64,000 bases of DNA from Nephrocerus scutellatus (taxonomy: Eukaryota > Arthropoda > Insecta > Diptera > Pipunculidae): NCBI GenBank assembly GCA_947095585.1, contig OX352761.1, positions 60,628,832 to 60,692,831 on the forward strand, written 5' to 3'. Below are positions 21,646-33,589 of the stretch, piece by piece. A program made the position numbers and the translations under genes. Numbering within the stretch: position 1 is the first letter of the stretch; every line of letters begins with the position of its first letter. Below the pieces are notes generated by a model. That model saw only the letters and a program-made list of their open reading frames with translations. It ran no database searches and was not told the origin of the DNA.

Positions 21646-22863
21646 TTATTGAGGTTTTTGATGGCATAAATATTCCGTTAGTGTGTCTCTTAAGGCAAAT
21701 GCACTTCGGGTAGCATTGAACCTTGTAAAGAACTTACACTGTGGTAAGTAAGACTTGTTTTTACGCCAAAGGCCTGGTATATCCAAATCTTCATTTAATT
21801 CACCAACACTGTTTACGGGGAAATAGCTGGAATCATTCATATTTGCAAAATTATGTAAAACAACACCGGCTTTGACTATTTTTTCTGCGTTTTGAGGGAA
21901 ACAGTTAATCGAATTAAGTAAAACTCTCCATTTAGTAGTCATTATTCCAAAAGTGTTCTCAATTTTAATACGTTCAGATGAAAGTCTTATGTTGAAAGTT
22001 TCTTGATATTTTGTAAGATGTTTTCGCGAGTATGGTCTCATCAAATTATGTTTAAGTGGGAAGGCTGCATCTCCTATGAAATAATAAGGAAATATTACGT
22101 CCGAGTTAGGAATCACTTCATCAGCTGGTAAATTCATATCTCCGTGTAAGATTTTACTTCCAAAACCATTTGCTTGTAATATGCCACCATCACTTTCGAT
22201 GCCGTATGCACCAATATCGACTGCAGTCAAGCATTAATTACTATCACATTCAGCCAATAAGACAATACTATAATATACAGAATACAGAGAGCCTCCATGT
22301 GGTGGCCACTTGATCAGGATATGCCTTCCGTCGATGGCACCGACACAGTTTGGCATACCAGAAGTATTGAAGTTATCAATAACTATTTACTTTATTGAAG
22401 AGGGTGGTGACAAGTAAATTCCATGTAACTCCTCCCAGATCACTTCACATGTTTCCAAGACGATTTCACGCACTGTCGAAACTCCCATACGAAATGGCCA
22501 AGCTAAAGTTTGCCATTGTGCTAAGAAACTATTATTGGGAATGTTAATACAATTTCTTTTTAAGTTTTATTGTTGGTATGTACACATCAATGTAAGAACT
22601 AAACGGCACTCTGCTTGAATTAGAGTTCTTGGTGAGTTTTTTGTGAGTTTTTCCTTCAGCATGGAAAAAAGAGTTTCATATTAGGGCACACCAATCCTGC
22701 AGGCTTTGTGAAATTGATCACTATCACGATCCTTTATAATAGCAAACACTTTTTTGTAGAACCCATGCATTTCTCTTTCATTTTTGTCGTATATTTCCCG
22801 TGTCCAAAAACGTTTTCTTTTATTTGTATTATTTACAAGATTAATTAGTTTACAATAACACAA
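21646..22863 (-). pseudogene. PIF/Harbinger transposase (copy A, most complete)
   Basis: Minus frames from 22,863: KRFWTREIYDKNEREMHGFYK, then [38 protein letters not shown] (first Asp), TAVDIGAYGIESDGGIL (second Asp), GDAAFPLKHNLM and RIKIENTFGIM (Glu). This is the DDE layout of HARBI1-like nucleases. The last 194 codons (22,230-21,646) are open. Upstream there are stops after KACRIGVP and AECDSN, and a small deletion after LSPPSSIK. It is convergent with the MADF gene. No reliable ATG is visible; the first frame opens with TTG. Confidence 0.88.
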
Positions 22864-23507
22864 AAATGCAATAATAACGACTTATATTTTGCATAAATTG
22901 ATACGGTACGATCATTTTTATTTTGAATTATATTATGTCCATATGCATATAGAGAAAGAGAAGTTTTGTTTCTATTCGAAATGTCAAAAATTTACGGTGC
23001 TGTTTGTAATGGTGTTTGTTTTCCCAAAGCAGTCTTTCCCTTGGCCAGTGTGTACGCCTAGCGGATGCGCTAGCTAGCTCGCTGGATTAGGGTGGGATCT
23101 TGGCCAATTAGCTGCCTGTACCATCATAAATAATTTCCATGCGTACACCTACCCCGCGATAAAATACGAACCCCCTTATGTCCAGCAACACCCGAACTCA
23201 ACGATTAAATAATTATACCTTCTTACTTTCCATTTCGCTTATCGCTTATTTTTATTTTCAATTGAACTTAAACTAAACAATTTAGCCGATAGATACCGGC
23301 GATTTACACTAATCGAAAAATAAATAAATTCTATCATATAGAGCGGTTTAATTCTAAAGTAAGCATACGAGCATCGTAGCCTACTAAATTTGTAAAGGTA
23401 AGTTATTATACAAATCGTCATATAACGCAACGACGTATAATATATAACAATGTTATAGTGATCTACATTTAACCAGGGGGCCGATTTCGGTCGCAAATGA
23501 GTCTAGA

Positions 23508-24338
23508 AATTTTGTTTTCGATTCAAAAGAATATATTTTTAAAAAAAATAAAATATATATTCAGAAAACGTTTTTATTTTACAAAAGTATTTACAAGAAC
23601 TATAACACTTTATATTTAACACAACTCTTATTTATAATATTCACTTATTAATAATTGAACTGAACTGAACTAAGATCATGATTAACTGTAATTTAATAAG
23701 CACTGTAACTGAATAACTACTACTGGCGAATAATAATGAACTGTGTAAGAACTGGATGATTAACTTGTTGACTGAAGAATAATAATGAACTGCACTGATG
23801 ATGAACTGAATGAGAACTGGAACTCAATTGAACTGCTCTGTTGTGTATTTGCATGCTGCTTAAATACTATTCTGAGCTGTTGGACTTTGATCTTGTTGTT
23901 GTGTTTACGGAGTAAACATGTTGATCTCTTAGATCGCAAAATGTGATAATGATTATTCATGTTAGAACATGTCTTTGAATTTGGTAAACAAGATAAGGAT
24001 GTGTAAATGGTAAACAAGATAAGAATGTATCAAAATGGTAAACAAGATGATTTCATCATATTGTGAAATTGGTAAACAAGATAAGAATATATATATGCGC
24101 AATTGGACATCTGGTTGTCCTTGAATTTAGAAGAAGTAAACATGTTTACTTCTTAGATTTGAATTAGAGATAAGCAATGGAATTTTCCATTGGGACTGCG
24201 CGTATGTGTATTGTGAGTAATATTATGATTGTGTATTATGAGTAATTGTGTATTATGAGTAATTTGAATATGTAGTTACAATATGAAGTTATTCATATTA
24301 TTTGGAATGTATGAGGTGTGGGATCTACTGCTATAACA
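23508..24338 (-). repeat. 3' LTR of left gypsy (long variant)
   Basis: 831 bp from TGTTATAGCAG to ACAAAATT on the minus strand. U3 has a 24-bp perfect palindrome at 24,131-24,154 with core GTAAACATGTTTAC and four further GGTAAACAAGAT units. It carries the same diagnostic variant as the right copy's 5' LTR, not its 3' LTR. Confidence 0.9.
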
Positions 24339-24352
24339 CCCCCCCCCCCCCC
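24339..24352 (-). promoter_or_regulatory. Polypurine tract, 14-base G run
   Basis: The base pairs just upstream of the 3' LTR are a run of 14 C on plus (G on minus), where the right copy has only GGGG. This is the plus-strand priming site position, probably expanded by slippage. Confidence 0.65.
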
Positions 24353-25530
24353 GTTAGCCTGAGGCTCCGACGAAGTTACAATTTTAATGGTGTTTTTATG
24401 CTTAATAATTTTATACATTAATAGTGCGATAATTATAATGATTATTATTAAAATATAAGGTACATGATAAAATATTTTATGTGTATTGTTCAGAGTTATT
24501 TCTTCAATTTGTTTTCTGTTTGTTTCAATTTTTTTTTATATGAAAATCTTCTAGTTTTATCATTTCTATAGTTTTATTTTCTTTTATCTCTGACACAAAA
24601 TATGGGAGAATAACACTATCTTTTATTTTAAAGTATGTATTAATAAATGTATTATTTCTTATGATTACATTACAATTTTCAAATTTAATTAATTTGCTTC
24701 CGGATATGTTTAATTTCAATTTGTTACAATTATGTTCAATATTTATATTTGTAATATTTTTTGTCAAAATAATTCCGGGTATTATTTCTTTTATTTTATT
24801 TCCCGTAAAGTTTTTCATTGGACAATATGCTTCTTTAAATTTAATAATGTTTGAAGTACATTTATCATTTATTTCGTGTAGGTTTTTCTTTAATTTATCT
24901 TTAACCTTTCTGTTATATACTTTATTATTCTCATCCATAATAAAAATACTTTCATCAAGCAATATAGCTTTGTTATTTTTATTTGGCATCGGTTCTATAA
25001 TAACAGTGGAATAGGAAGTGTTAGAATATTGTGGTATTAATAGGATTATTATGATAAGTCTGTTTTCGAAAATTACGGCTATTTTAGAGTCTTTAAAACC
25101 TTGTATACCTTCTGTTAGTCTTAGTTCTTCTTTTGTCAGAATGTTTCTAGTTAGTATGCCTAGTTTGCTTGTTAAAATGATTTGTTCTATGTCGTCTATA
25201 TGGTGTCGAAAAAGATTTATGTCGTAATTGATTTGATAAATGTTTTGAACGTAGTCTATTTCGTCTTGTAAATTATTGAAATTGTTTTTATTTAATATGT
25301 TAATGTTATTTAAAAACTGTGTGATGTTTAATTGTTGTTTTTGAATATGGTCTGTTATGTCTTTTATTTGTTGAGAAATTTTGGAATTAAAGGAGATTTG
25401 TTGAATTTTTCAATAATATTAATATTGTCATGTATCCATGGTTGTTATTTAAGTCATGTATTTCAAGTGATTGTCCATGTATTAAAGATAGTATTGTTGA
25501 GAATAGTAAAATTATGATCTGGGAATTCAT
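24353..25530 (-). pseudogene. Errantivirus-type env, internally deleted (left)
   Basis: The start at 25,530 matches the right copy's env ATG and signal-peptide-like N-terminus. About 320 bp present in the right copy (56,604-56,922) are missing here, including the basic cleavage site and the following hydrophobic segment. A further 13-bp gap lies nearby. A later frame (24,989-24,525) holds several N-linked glycosylation-like sites. The C-terminal membrane segment follows in a shifted frame. It cannot give an intact envelope protein. Confidence 0.8.
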
Positions 25531-25550
25531 CTGTAAAAGATAGGAATATG

Positions 25551-26558
25551 TTAAGGTTTCCTTTTAATGATTTTCTTTTTCGCTTGAATTGAAGGAGAGT
25601 CAATTGTTTGAAATTTCTTTTTACGCTTTATGTGTGATTTGTAATATTTTAAGCCAGATTCTTTATTAATTATATGATTTTCATCGATTTTCTCTGTACT
25701 GAGTTTCCTTAACTTTGTATGATTTTTTCCACCACGTGTTTCTTTGATAAAATTTGTTCCAGGTTGTATTTCTACTTCTTCTCTTCCTGTATTTAATTTA
25801 TCGATAGTAATATGCTTTTTCTTTAGAATTTTTTCTTTAATTAAATTATATTCATCATTTTTTATAGTTCCATTTTTAAAATCTATTGGTTTTTTGTCTG
25901 TAGTAGGATGAATGGTGTTGTTATAGAAGCGTATTATTTTTAAAATTTTTTCTTCAACTGTATCATTGTCTTTGTTGGGATCATGTTTTAATAATCTTAT
26001 ATGTTCATTAATTGTATTATGTAGTCGTTCTACATCTGAATTAGATGTGTGATTGTTATTAGAAGTATAGTGGATTTCTATATGTTCGCTCTGTAGAAAT
26101 TCTCTTAGTGGAAGAGCTTTGAATCCTAGTTCGTTGTCGACTATAATTTTATTTATTGATCCTATTGTAGAAAGTAGAACAAGAATGGTTCTTTTGAATT
26201 CGGTCCAAGTTCTTGCTGTAATTTTAATAGCTTGTGCGAATTTGCTAAATTTGTCGATGGATGTAACGAAAATTTGTTTTTCGAGTGTATAGAATACATC
26301 AGCGTGAATAATTTCATTGGGACCTGAGGGTGTTTCTGTTATTTGATATTTATGATTTATTGGTTTACGTTCATACTTTTCTAAGTTGCATATTTCGCAG
26401 GTATTAATGAATTGAGTGACTCTGATATTAAGTTTTGGATTATAATATTTTAAATGTAATTCTTTGTAAACCTCTATAATTCCTCTATGGTTGTTTCTAA
26501 GATATTCTTCTTTAATGAGTTCTGCTAATTCTTCTTCATTTATTATGTCTTTTAGCAT
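25551..26558 (-). pseudogene. Gypsy integrase, intact DD35E (left)
   Basis: A 335-residue open frame. Zinc-domain remnant NNHRGI...CEIC (H24, C54, C57; only one clear His of the usual HHCC pair). Catalytic D87 (HADVFY), D141 (IIVDNELGF) and E177 (SDVERLH) have the classical 35-residue D-E spacing. A Lys-rich tail ends in KRKP. It is the C-terminal part of pol, separated by stops/frameshift from RT, and is followed within 20 bp by env. Intact by itself but not as part of a Gag-Pol polyprotein. Confidence 0.88.
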
Positions 26559-26649
26559 TATTTCAGTTCTGACTATTTTTAATTGATTTTGTACTTCAAA
26601 ATGCGTTTTATAAACATCTTCTAGTGTTTTAAGAAATTCTTCATTTTCT

Positions 26650-28144
26650 ATGTAGATGCAATTACAGATTTTGGGTTAAAATGTGATTTCAAAAGTGTTA
26701 ATGCGGTTTCTGCATCTAAGGATTTGATATAAATTATTTTTCTGTGTTTGTTGAAAATTCTTATTTGTTTTATTCGTAAAGAACCAGAATTTGTTTTAAG
26801 AATTGCTATTTGTCTTTTAAATATGTTTAGAGGAGATTTGGTAATTGGGAATGGATTAATATCTTCGATTTCTCTATTCTCTTCATTGAGATTTATTTCT
26901 ATTCTTGAAAGAGCGTCTGCATTTTTATTTAATGTTCCTTTTTTATATTTTATTTCGTAGTCAAATTCTGATAATTTTAATCTCCATCTTACAAGTTTTG
27001 AATTAGGTTATTTAATTGAGAAAAGCCAAGTTAATGGTTTGTGATCGGTTTCGAACAAGAATTTTCGTCCAAAAAGATATGGTCTGAAGTATTTGGTTGA
27101 CCAGATAATTGCTAATAATTCTTTTTCTATTGTGCTGTAATTAATTTCATGTTCATTAAGTGTGCGGCTAGCATAACAAATTGGATGATTGTCTTGCGAA
27201 AGTACTGCGCCTAACGCATAGTTACTAGCATCTGTTGTAAGTGTGAATTTCTTGGTAAAGTCAGGATATACTAATATTGGATCGTGTGTTAATAGTTTTT
27301 TAAGTGTGTTGAAGCTTTCTTGATATCTTATGTCTGAAATGTTTATTTTTGCATCCTTTTTTAGAAATAATGTCATTGGTTTCGCTATCAATGAATAATC
27401 TTTAATAAATTTCCTATAGTAACCAGTTAGTCCTAGGAATTGTTTAATTTGTTTTACCGTTTTTGGAATGGGAAATTTTGTCACACATTCGATTTTTTTG
27501 GGGTTTGGTTTTATACCGTCTTTTGTTACTATATGTCCAAGGAATTCTGTTTCCTTTTTTAAGAATTCTGATTTGTCTAATTGAATTTTTAAATTAGCCT
27601 TTTTTAAACAATTGAAAATTATATTTATAGAATTTATATGCTCTTGTAACGATGTTGAAAAGATGATAATGTCATCCAGATATACTAAACAGATCTTATT
27701 AATATGATCCTTAAGGATATTATTCATAAGTCTTTGAAATGTCGCTGGGGCTGTCTTCAGTCCAAATGGCATTCGTAAGAATTCATAGTGTCCTCCTTCT
27801 ACATTAAAGGCGGTCTTGTGAACATCTTTTTCCTCAATTTCTATTTGATGAAATCCCTTAGCTAAATCAAGGGTTGTGAAATACTGGCATCTTCCCAGTT
27901 TATCTAATATTTCATCAATATTTGGCAGAGGGTATTTGTCGTCTATTGTAACTTCATTAAGTTTACGATAGTCTATGACAAGCCTCCACTTTTGTTTACC
28001 GCTTGCGTCGACCTTTTTCGGTACGATCCAAACAGGAGCGGAATAAGGCGAATAACTGGGTCTTATTATTTTATTTTCGAGGAGTTCGTGAATCTGTTGT
28101 TTGACTTCATCTTTATGTTTATATGGGTACCTATATGATTTCAC
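26650..28144 (-). pseudogene. Gypsy reverse transcriptase-RNase H (left)
   Basis: A 378-residue frame with [45 protein letters not shown] and catalytic YLDD at 155-158 (27,671-27,682). Then [12 protein letters not shown] and RNase H with [20 protein letters not shown] and [13 protein letters not shown] at 27,008-27,010 stops it. The same frame then continues (SKLVRWRLKL, ADALSR-like) towards the integrase, so a Glu-to-stop change in RNase H is likely. The right copy lacks RNase H instead. Confidence 0.88.
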
Positions 28145-28175
28145 TTTTAATGGTACATTATCGATTGTACGAATT

Positions 28176-28920
28176 TCATGCTTTATTGCATTTGTAAAAG
28201 TAAGGTTTGTACCTTCTTGATAAAAGATATCTGAGTATCGATTTATTATTTTTGATAATTTTGGCTTTTTCTTCTAAGTTTAAATGTTGAGTTCTTAGTT
28301 GTTTCATCAATGGTATATTTTCAAGTTCATCTATTATACAAAAGTTTTCAGTGGTTACTTGTTCGATTTGATTAGGTCTAATTTCAATAGGGCCTAAGTA
28401 TTTTACATTTGTTTGAACTTCAATCTTATGATTTTCAACATTGTAAATTCCTTCATCAGCAATAACTTCACCTTCCAAGAACATCTTCGTCTTGAGATAG
28501 GCTAAACCTTTTTGTTGGTTCACTAATAAGTGTATAGTATGCTGTTTTGAATTTTGGAACAAGATTTGTATTGTTTGGCCATTTATTTCTAATAGATTTT
28601 GTTTATAATCTAATTTAGCGTTAAATCGTTTCAGTATGTCATTGCCAATTAAACCGTCATATTTATCATGGAATGCGCAAACCAAAAAGTCGATTTTTTG
28701 CTAAGAAATGCCAAATTCTTTAAAAAGAGGAACTGATACTCTTTCGGTTACATTTGTTATATTATTTTGTATTGTTTTAATTTGAATTTTATTTGTTGGT
28801 ACTTTCCATTTAGGGTTACAGAGACCTGGATTAATGATTGAATTTGTTGCTCCAGTGTCAATAATAAATTTTAGTGGATTTTTGTTAGATTTAATTTTTA
28901 TATATGGTAAGTCACCTCCG
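28176..28920 (-). pseudogene. Gypsy protease region (left)
   Basis: Minus strand from about 28,920: LPYIKIK, then the aspartic protease motif FIIDTGATNSIIN. TAG follows (28,700-28,702) and the frame resumes with FHDKYDGLIGNDILKRFN (the second conserved protease segment, GNDIL) to 28,176. A frameshift then leads into RT. The protease starts in a different frame from gag, consistent with a -1 shift as in 17.6. The same stop exists in the right copy. Confidence 0.82.
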
Positions 28921-30020
28921 AGGCTCGTAAGTGAAAATTTTCGCTTGTTTCACATTGATTAACATCCATGGGTTCAACAGTTTGATTTTGTTGAACACTT
29001 GGTAAATTATTTTGAATGTCGTTTGAAAATCTATTGTAGTTCTGTTGTCTACTGTCATATCTATAGTCTATACCTGTTCTGATTCTGATTATATCTATTG
29101 TTATTAAATTGAAAATTTCTATTTTGGTTTTGATCATACCTGTGGTCATTAAATTGTCTGTTCCTATTCTGATTTTGTTCATACTTATTGTTGTTAAATT
29201 GTTCGTTTCTATTTTGGTTTTGTTCGTATTTATTATTTTTAAATTGTTCATTTCTATTTTGATTTTGTTCATATCTGTTATTGTTAAATTGTCTGTTTCT
29301 ATTTTGATTTTGTTCGTATCTGTTAATATTATATTGTCTATTTCTATTTTGATTTACTTGTTGATTAGGGAATTGATTATTGTATTTGTTATTGTTATAG
29401 TTACGCGTTTGTCTATTGTTATAATGATTTATTTCATTATAAGATTGGTCTACGTAACCTCCTTGACTTAATATGTCGATTGCGGATTCAAGACTTTCAG
29501 GATTTCTACAGGTTAAAACGGTTTTCATAGGTTCAGGTATTTTACTTTTAAAAACGGTTAATGCTGTGCGTATATTATTTAATGCACATTGGTTTGCTAT
29601 TTCACCTGGACCAGAAATTAGTAAAGTTTTATTATTTAATTTTCTTAATTTGTCTTTAATTTCATTATAAAAGCATAATACATTATTTTTGAAAGTTACG
29701 CCTCTTAACTCATCGTAGAGTTCTTCTGGACTACGTCTTTCACTGAAGTTATTTTGTAGAACAACTTTAATGTCGCTCCATCCAGTGGCTTGAGTATTTA
29801 TTTCTATGACTTCCTTGGCTTTTTTAATTAGTTTACTTTTAATAATATCAAAAAATAAATATTTGGATAAGTCGTCGTATGTTAATAAGAGTGGGTGTAT
29901 TCTGTCTACTAAGTTTGAAAAGGTTAATAAATTGTCTGGGTTTCCGTCAAAATATGGGAGTGCATTTAAGTATTTGATTGGATTTATTACCACACTATTT
30001 CCTTGATTTTCCACTGCCAT
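28898..30020 (-). pseudogene. Gypsy gag with Asn/Gln/Arg repeats (left)
   Basis: ATG at 30,020 (MAVENQGN) opens a 319-residue frame: an N-terminal Gag body, then about seven 14-residue repeats of the type YEQNQNRNRQFNN (29,067-29,355). It ends at RYRL. The probable original C-terminus (MDVNQCETSENFHLRASEV, ending 28,898) is in a neighbouring frame that is itself open through the repeats. There is no CCHC zinc knuckle. It would be the nucleocapsid structural protein; the Arg/Asn/Gln repeats may bind RNA. This copy's gag body is intact, while the right copy has a one-base deletion. Confidence 0.88.
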
Positions 30021-30284
30021 TTTAATTTATTTGTATTTATGGATTTTCACTTTAGAAAGCACTTTTAATTGTATATTTTGTAAATATTGTAATTGTATTG
30101 TTTTTAAAAAAAATTAATTTTTTTTAACTTTAGGTGTATAGAAAGCACTTTTATTTTAGAAAGGTAATATAGTAAAATATTGTATATATATGTAAGGCAG
30201 AATAAAATATATGTGTAATTTTATTTAATATTTTTCAAAAAAAAATTTAGAATTAATTTGTGTAACCTTTTTATTTTTGTTGAT

Positions 30285-30545
30285 GATCCTGATGTTGTAT
30301 TGTATAGTTTTCTTCTTTGTTTCACTGTTGATGCTTGATGTTTCGCCTTCTTTATTTTATTGTAAATATAGTTTTCTTCTTTATTTCACTGTTGATGCTT
30401 GATGTTTCGCCTTCTTTATTTTGTTGTATAATTTTCTTCTTTATTTCACTGTTGATGTATGATGTTTCGCCTTCTTTATTTTATTGTATAATTTTCTTCT
30501 TTATTTCACTGTTGATGTATGATGTTTCGCCTTCTTTATTTTATT
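30285..30545 (-). repeat. 60-bp tandem repeats in gypsy leader (left, about 4 units)
   Basis: Units containing GAAGGCGAAACATCA and CAACAGTGAAATAAAG (minus strand) repeat with a 60-bp period between PBS and gag. The right copy has more units. 30,546-30,854 and 30,021-30,284 are AT-rich untranslated leader without other features. Confidence 0.88.
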
Positions 30546-30854
30546 GTATAATTATTTATTTATTAATTTTCTTGTCAGATAGTTGTGTTAAAATATTTTC
30601 ATAAAACAAAATTATGAAATATATTTTTTGTATAAGTTGTGTTATTAATATTTCTATGAAATAAAATCATGAAATATTTGTTGCAAGTTCATTAAGTATT
30701 TGTTCATAAAATAAAATTATGAAATACTTTTTTTTGTATGTTACTTTTGTAGGAATTTGTTGTTTAAGATCTTTCTTAAATTCAACGAATACCTTTTGTT
30801 TTGGTGGTGCACTTTTAAACTTTTAAAAAAGTTAGTCTTTAATTGACTAAGAGC

Positions 30855-30872
30855 ATCCTACCGACTGCGCCA
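30855..30872 (-). promoter_or_regulatory. Primer binding site (left gypsy)
   Basis: TGGCGCAGTCGGTAGGAT directly follows the 5' LTR on minus. This is the PBS of the 17.6/297 group, attributed to a serine tRNA primer. Confidence 0.85.
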
Positions 30873-31598
30873 ATTTTGTTTTCGATTCAAAAGAATATAT
30901 TTTTAAAAAAAATAAAATATATACTCAGAAAACGTTTTTATTTTACAAAAGTATTTACAAGAACTGTAACACTTTATATTTAACACAACTCTTATTTATA
31001 ATATTCACTTATTAATAATTGAACTGAACTGAACTAAGATCATGATTAACTGTAATTTAATAAGCACTGTAACTGAATAACTACTACTGGCGAATAATAA
31101 TGAACTGTGTAAGAACTGGATGATTAACTTGTTGACTGAAGAATAATAATGAACTGCACTGATGATGAACTGAATATCTACGAACTGCCCTGTTGTGTAT
31201 TTGCATGCTGCTTAAATACTATTTTGAGCTGTTGGACTTTGATCTTGTTGTTGTGTTTACGGAGTAAACATGTTGATCTCTTAGATCGCAAAATGTGATA
31301 ATGATTATTCATGTTAGAACATGTCTTTGAATTTGGTAAACAAGATAAGAATATATATATGCGCAATTGGACATCTGGTTGTCCTTGAATTTAGAAGAAG
31401 TAAACATGTTTACTTCTTAGATCTGAATTAGAGATAAGCAATGGAATTTTCCATTGGGACTGCGCGTATGTATATTATGAGTAATATTAAGATTGTGTAT
31501 TATGAGTAATTGTGCATTATGAGTAATTTGAATATATACAATATGAAGTTATTCATATTATTTGGAATGTATGAGGTGTGGGATCTACTGCTATAACA
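30872..31598 (-). repeat. 5' LTR of left gypsy (short variant)
   Basis: 727 bp. Compared with its own 3' LTR it lacks about 70-100 bp of the GGTAAACAAGAT repeats and carries the AACTGCCCTG / ATATCTACG variant, which matches the right copy's 3' LTR. The 24-bp palindrome with core GTAAACATGTTTAC is kept (about 31,395-31,418). This is the promoter LTR. Confidence 0.9.
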
Positions 31599-31602
31599 TC
31601 TA

Positions 31603-33589
31603 GACTCCTGAAGGTGAGATGTTATTTTCGTATATGTACGAGGTGTATAGCATACAATTTTATTGTTGTGTTATGTTTTTTCTTTCTTTGGGTTAGTGTA
31701 AATTTAATGACAGAAAGTAGTAAAATCTTGTACATAATTGCCGAATCGGTTCACTCTTGCCTCATGCAGTAGTCTAGCCACATGCTGGCGACTACGTGAA
31801 TAGGTTTTATCTGTCAAAATTGCTTATGACCAGTGCTGCTGCTAAATTGCAGTATTATACTTCTATTTCATTAGCCGCACTATTATACTACCTTAAACCT
31901 AATTATACTACTTTTATGAAGTAATTCTAAATCGAAACGATACCAAATTTATTTGATTTTTTAGCAAAAAAATGGTTTCTTTTACAATTACATGTTATTA
32001 AGTCTGTAAATTTCTCTCCGAACTATCAATAATTATTATAAAGGAATTTTTACATTTCCCAAAAATTATATTGACCAATAATGTATGTCAAAAAATAAAC
32101 AAAACACAAATAACAAAATTTGGTATTTTATTTCAATTGATGCCTTTGCTTCCAAATTGAAAGCCAAATACTATTATATAATATACTAAGAAACCGACGA
32201 GTTTTTAAATTCTCTATATTAACTTTACTTGCCCGTGTGTTTGTGGGTTTGTGGGCTTGTGGGTTTGTGGGCTTGTGGATTTGTCATGGATTATTGCGAT
32301 CAATTTTTAACCCACTTCCTACAGCCCGATTTTATTAAAATTTGGCACACATGTGTATTTCCGGAGACAACACTTTCTATTAAATTTTGAGGCCCCTCGG
32401 GCTGCGGGGTCGGGGGGCTCCCATACAAAAATTTTAAAAAATTTACCCGATTTTCAATTCATTCCGATTCAAATTTTACACACTGTGTATACCCAATAAA
32501 CAATACTTTTTCGAAAATTTGGTAGTGATCGGGTCCCGGGTTCGGCCGCAAGGCCCTTATACATTTTCTAAATATCTATACTGGCATCAGATATTCGTCG
32601 CCCTTTATGGACTGTGTGCGGTGTGTGCTGCGCAGCCGGCTGCGCTGCATGGTTTTGGTGGTAGAGGGAGAGAGAAATCTTAGCTCACGCACAAATGAAC
32701 CCTGCAAATGAAACGAGACATAAATGTTTTATGCTTAATTCAACTTACATTTTTATTTACTGAATTTTATTTTTATTGATGTCGTTTTTTGTTGTCGATA
32801 TCAACTTACAGATAGAACAACAAGTTTTCGCAATATTCTGTCATTTCGCGTTTTCATAAATTAGTTCAGTGCAGTCAAAGAGTTCTCAAGATAAATGTTC
32901 GTGTTTCTTATTTGCTCAGAGTATGAGCGTGCTCTAAGTGCTCAGAATAAAATGATCTGAGCATTTTCAATTTTAACATCTGATGTCAAATGTCTGTTTC
33001 GATGATTTTCTCCTACAATAAAAAAAAATGGCCCAGGATCGAGGGGCTCCCATATTAATTTCTGCGATTAGAGAATTTAGATGAAAAATGGGTTGTTTTT
33101 TTTCGATTGATTTTTGTAAAATCTTTGTATGATTTTGTTTTCGGATATATAATACACAAAATAAACGTCGGTTTATTTGTTATATTTTGGTACTTTATTT
33201 AAGGCATTTGTATTTAGTTGTTGTAATGTAGTAAAATAATAAAAGTATAAGTACATCATCGTACTTGTGTAGACATTATGAAACACAGAAATATAAGTAT
33301 GGAATAATTTATTTTGTGCAATTGCAAAAAAGGGCGAAAAATCAATCACAAAATATTTATATAATTTAAAAGGCTTTTTTGTTTTCTGTTGGAACTATTT
33401 TTACAAATATTTTTATCGTATAATCCAGTATACTTCCAAAAAGCCGATAATATACTCCGCTCTAAAAATGTAAACCAGCAGCACTGCTCTTGACATAAAA
33501 GCAAAATCAAATTATGCGCATGCGTCAAAACGTCGTACCACTACACATAACATCTACTTACACCACCAACTTGCGGTTGTTCAGGAGTC
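31603..33589. mobile_element. Element X, left copy; GACTCCTGAA inverted ends
   Basis: A 1,987-bp block bounded by GACTCCTGAA and its complement, with TA on both sides. That is the profile of a non-autonomous TIR transposon with TA target duplication, but the TIR is only 10 bp. I see no conserved protein. It contains a local inverted repeat around 32,930-32,965 (CTCAG/CTGAG). E sequences in opposite orientation flank it. The right copy is 460 bp shorter. Confidence 0.5.
32209..32671 (+). mobile_element. Arm-specific 0.46-kb insert, Helitron-like features
   Basis: Present in left X and absent in right X, where TTTTTAA joins directly to GAGAAATC. It begins near TCTATATTAAC, a Helitron-like 5' start. 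It has a (GTGGGYTTGT)n tract at 32,236-32,280 and, near its right end, a perfect 16-bp GC palindrome GCGCAGCCGGCTGCGC. A canonical CTRR 3' end is not evident, so the class is uncertain. Confidence 0.45.

Larger units (their letters stand above)
18863..23501. mobile_element. Element E, copy A: PIF/Harbinger genes plus GACTC terminus
   Basis: A 4.6-kb block present three times (also 33,592-38,214 reversed and 45,263-49,140). It holds ~1 kb of non-coding duplicated sequence, a MITE-like insert, a MADF gene and a PIF/Harbinger transposase. It ends in GCAAATGAGTC next to TA at 23,502. One end is interrupted by the Helitron, so its full length is unknown. 22,864-23,501 has no gene. Its last ~270 bp resemble the ~95-bp repeats at 58,900-59,190. 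Confidence 0.7.
23508..31598 (-). mobile_element. Gypsy-group errantivirus-like element, left copy
   Basis: An 8.1-kb LTR element on minus: 5' LTR 30,872-31,598, PBS, repeat-rich leader, gag, pol, env remnant, 3' LTR 23,508-24,338. TCTAGA flanks both ends (23,502-23,507; 31,599-31,604), matching the unoccupied junction GAGTCTAGACTC at 33,585-33,596. The gene order, PBS and env place it in the gypsy/17.6/297 group. It is not functional: the protease has a stop, RNase H has a stop and env is deleted internally. Confidence 0.93.

Noticed and set aside
22889..23077. 62-residue plus frame conserved in all E copies
   Set aside because: Lies in the terminal non-coding part of E; conserved only because the copies are recent duplicates, with no domain visible.
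24661..25014. 117-residue membrane-like plus frame and its mirror at 57,304-57,657
   Set aside because: Complement of the env C-terminal frame; no independent evidence.
30855..30872. Possible tRNA gene fragment
   Set aside because: Only 18 bases complementary to a tRNA 3' end beside an LTR; it is a primer binding site.
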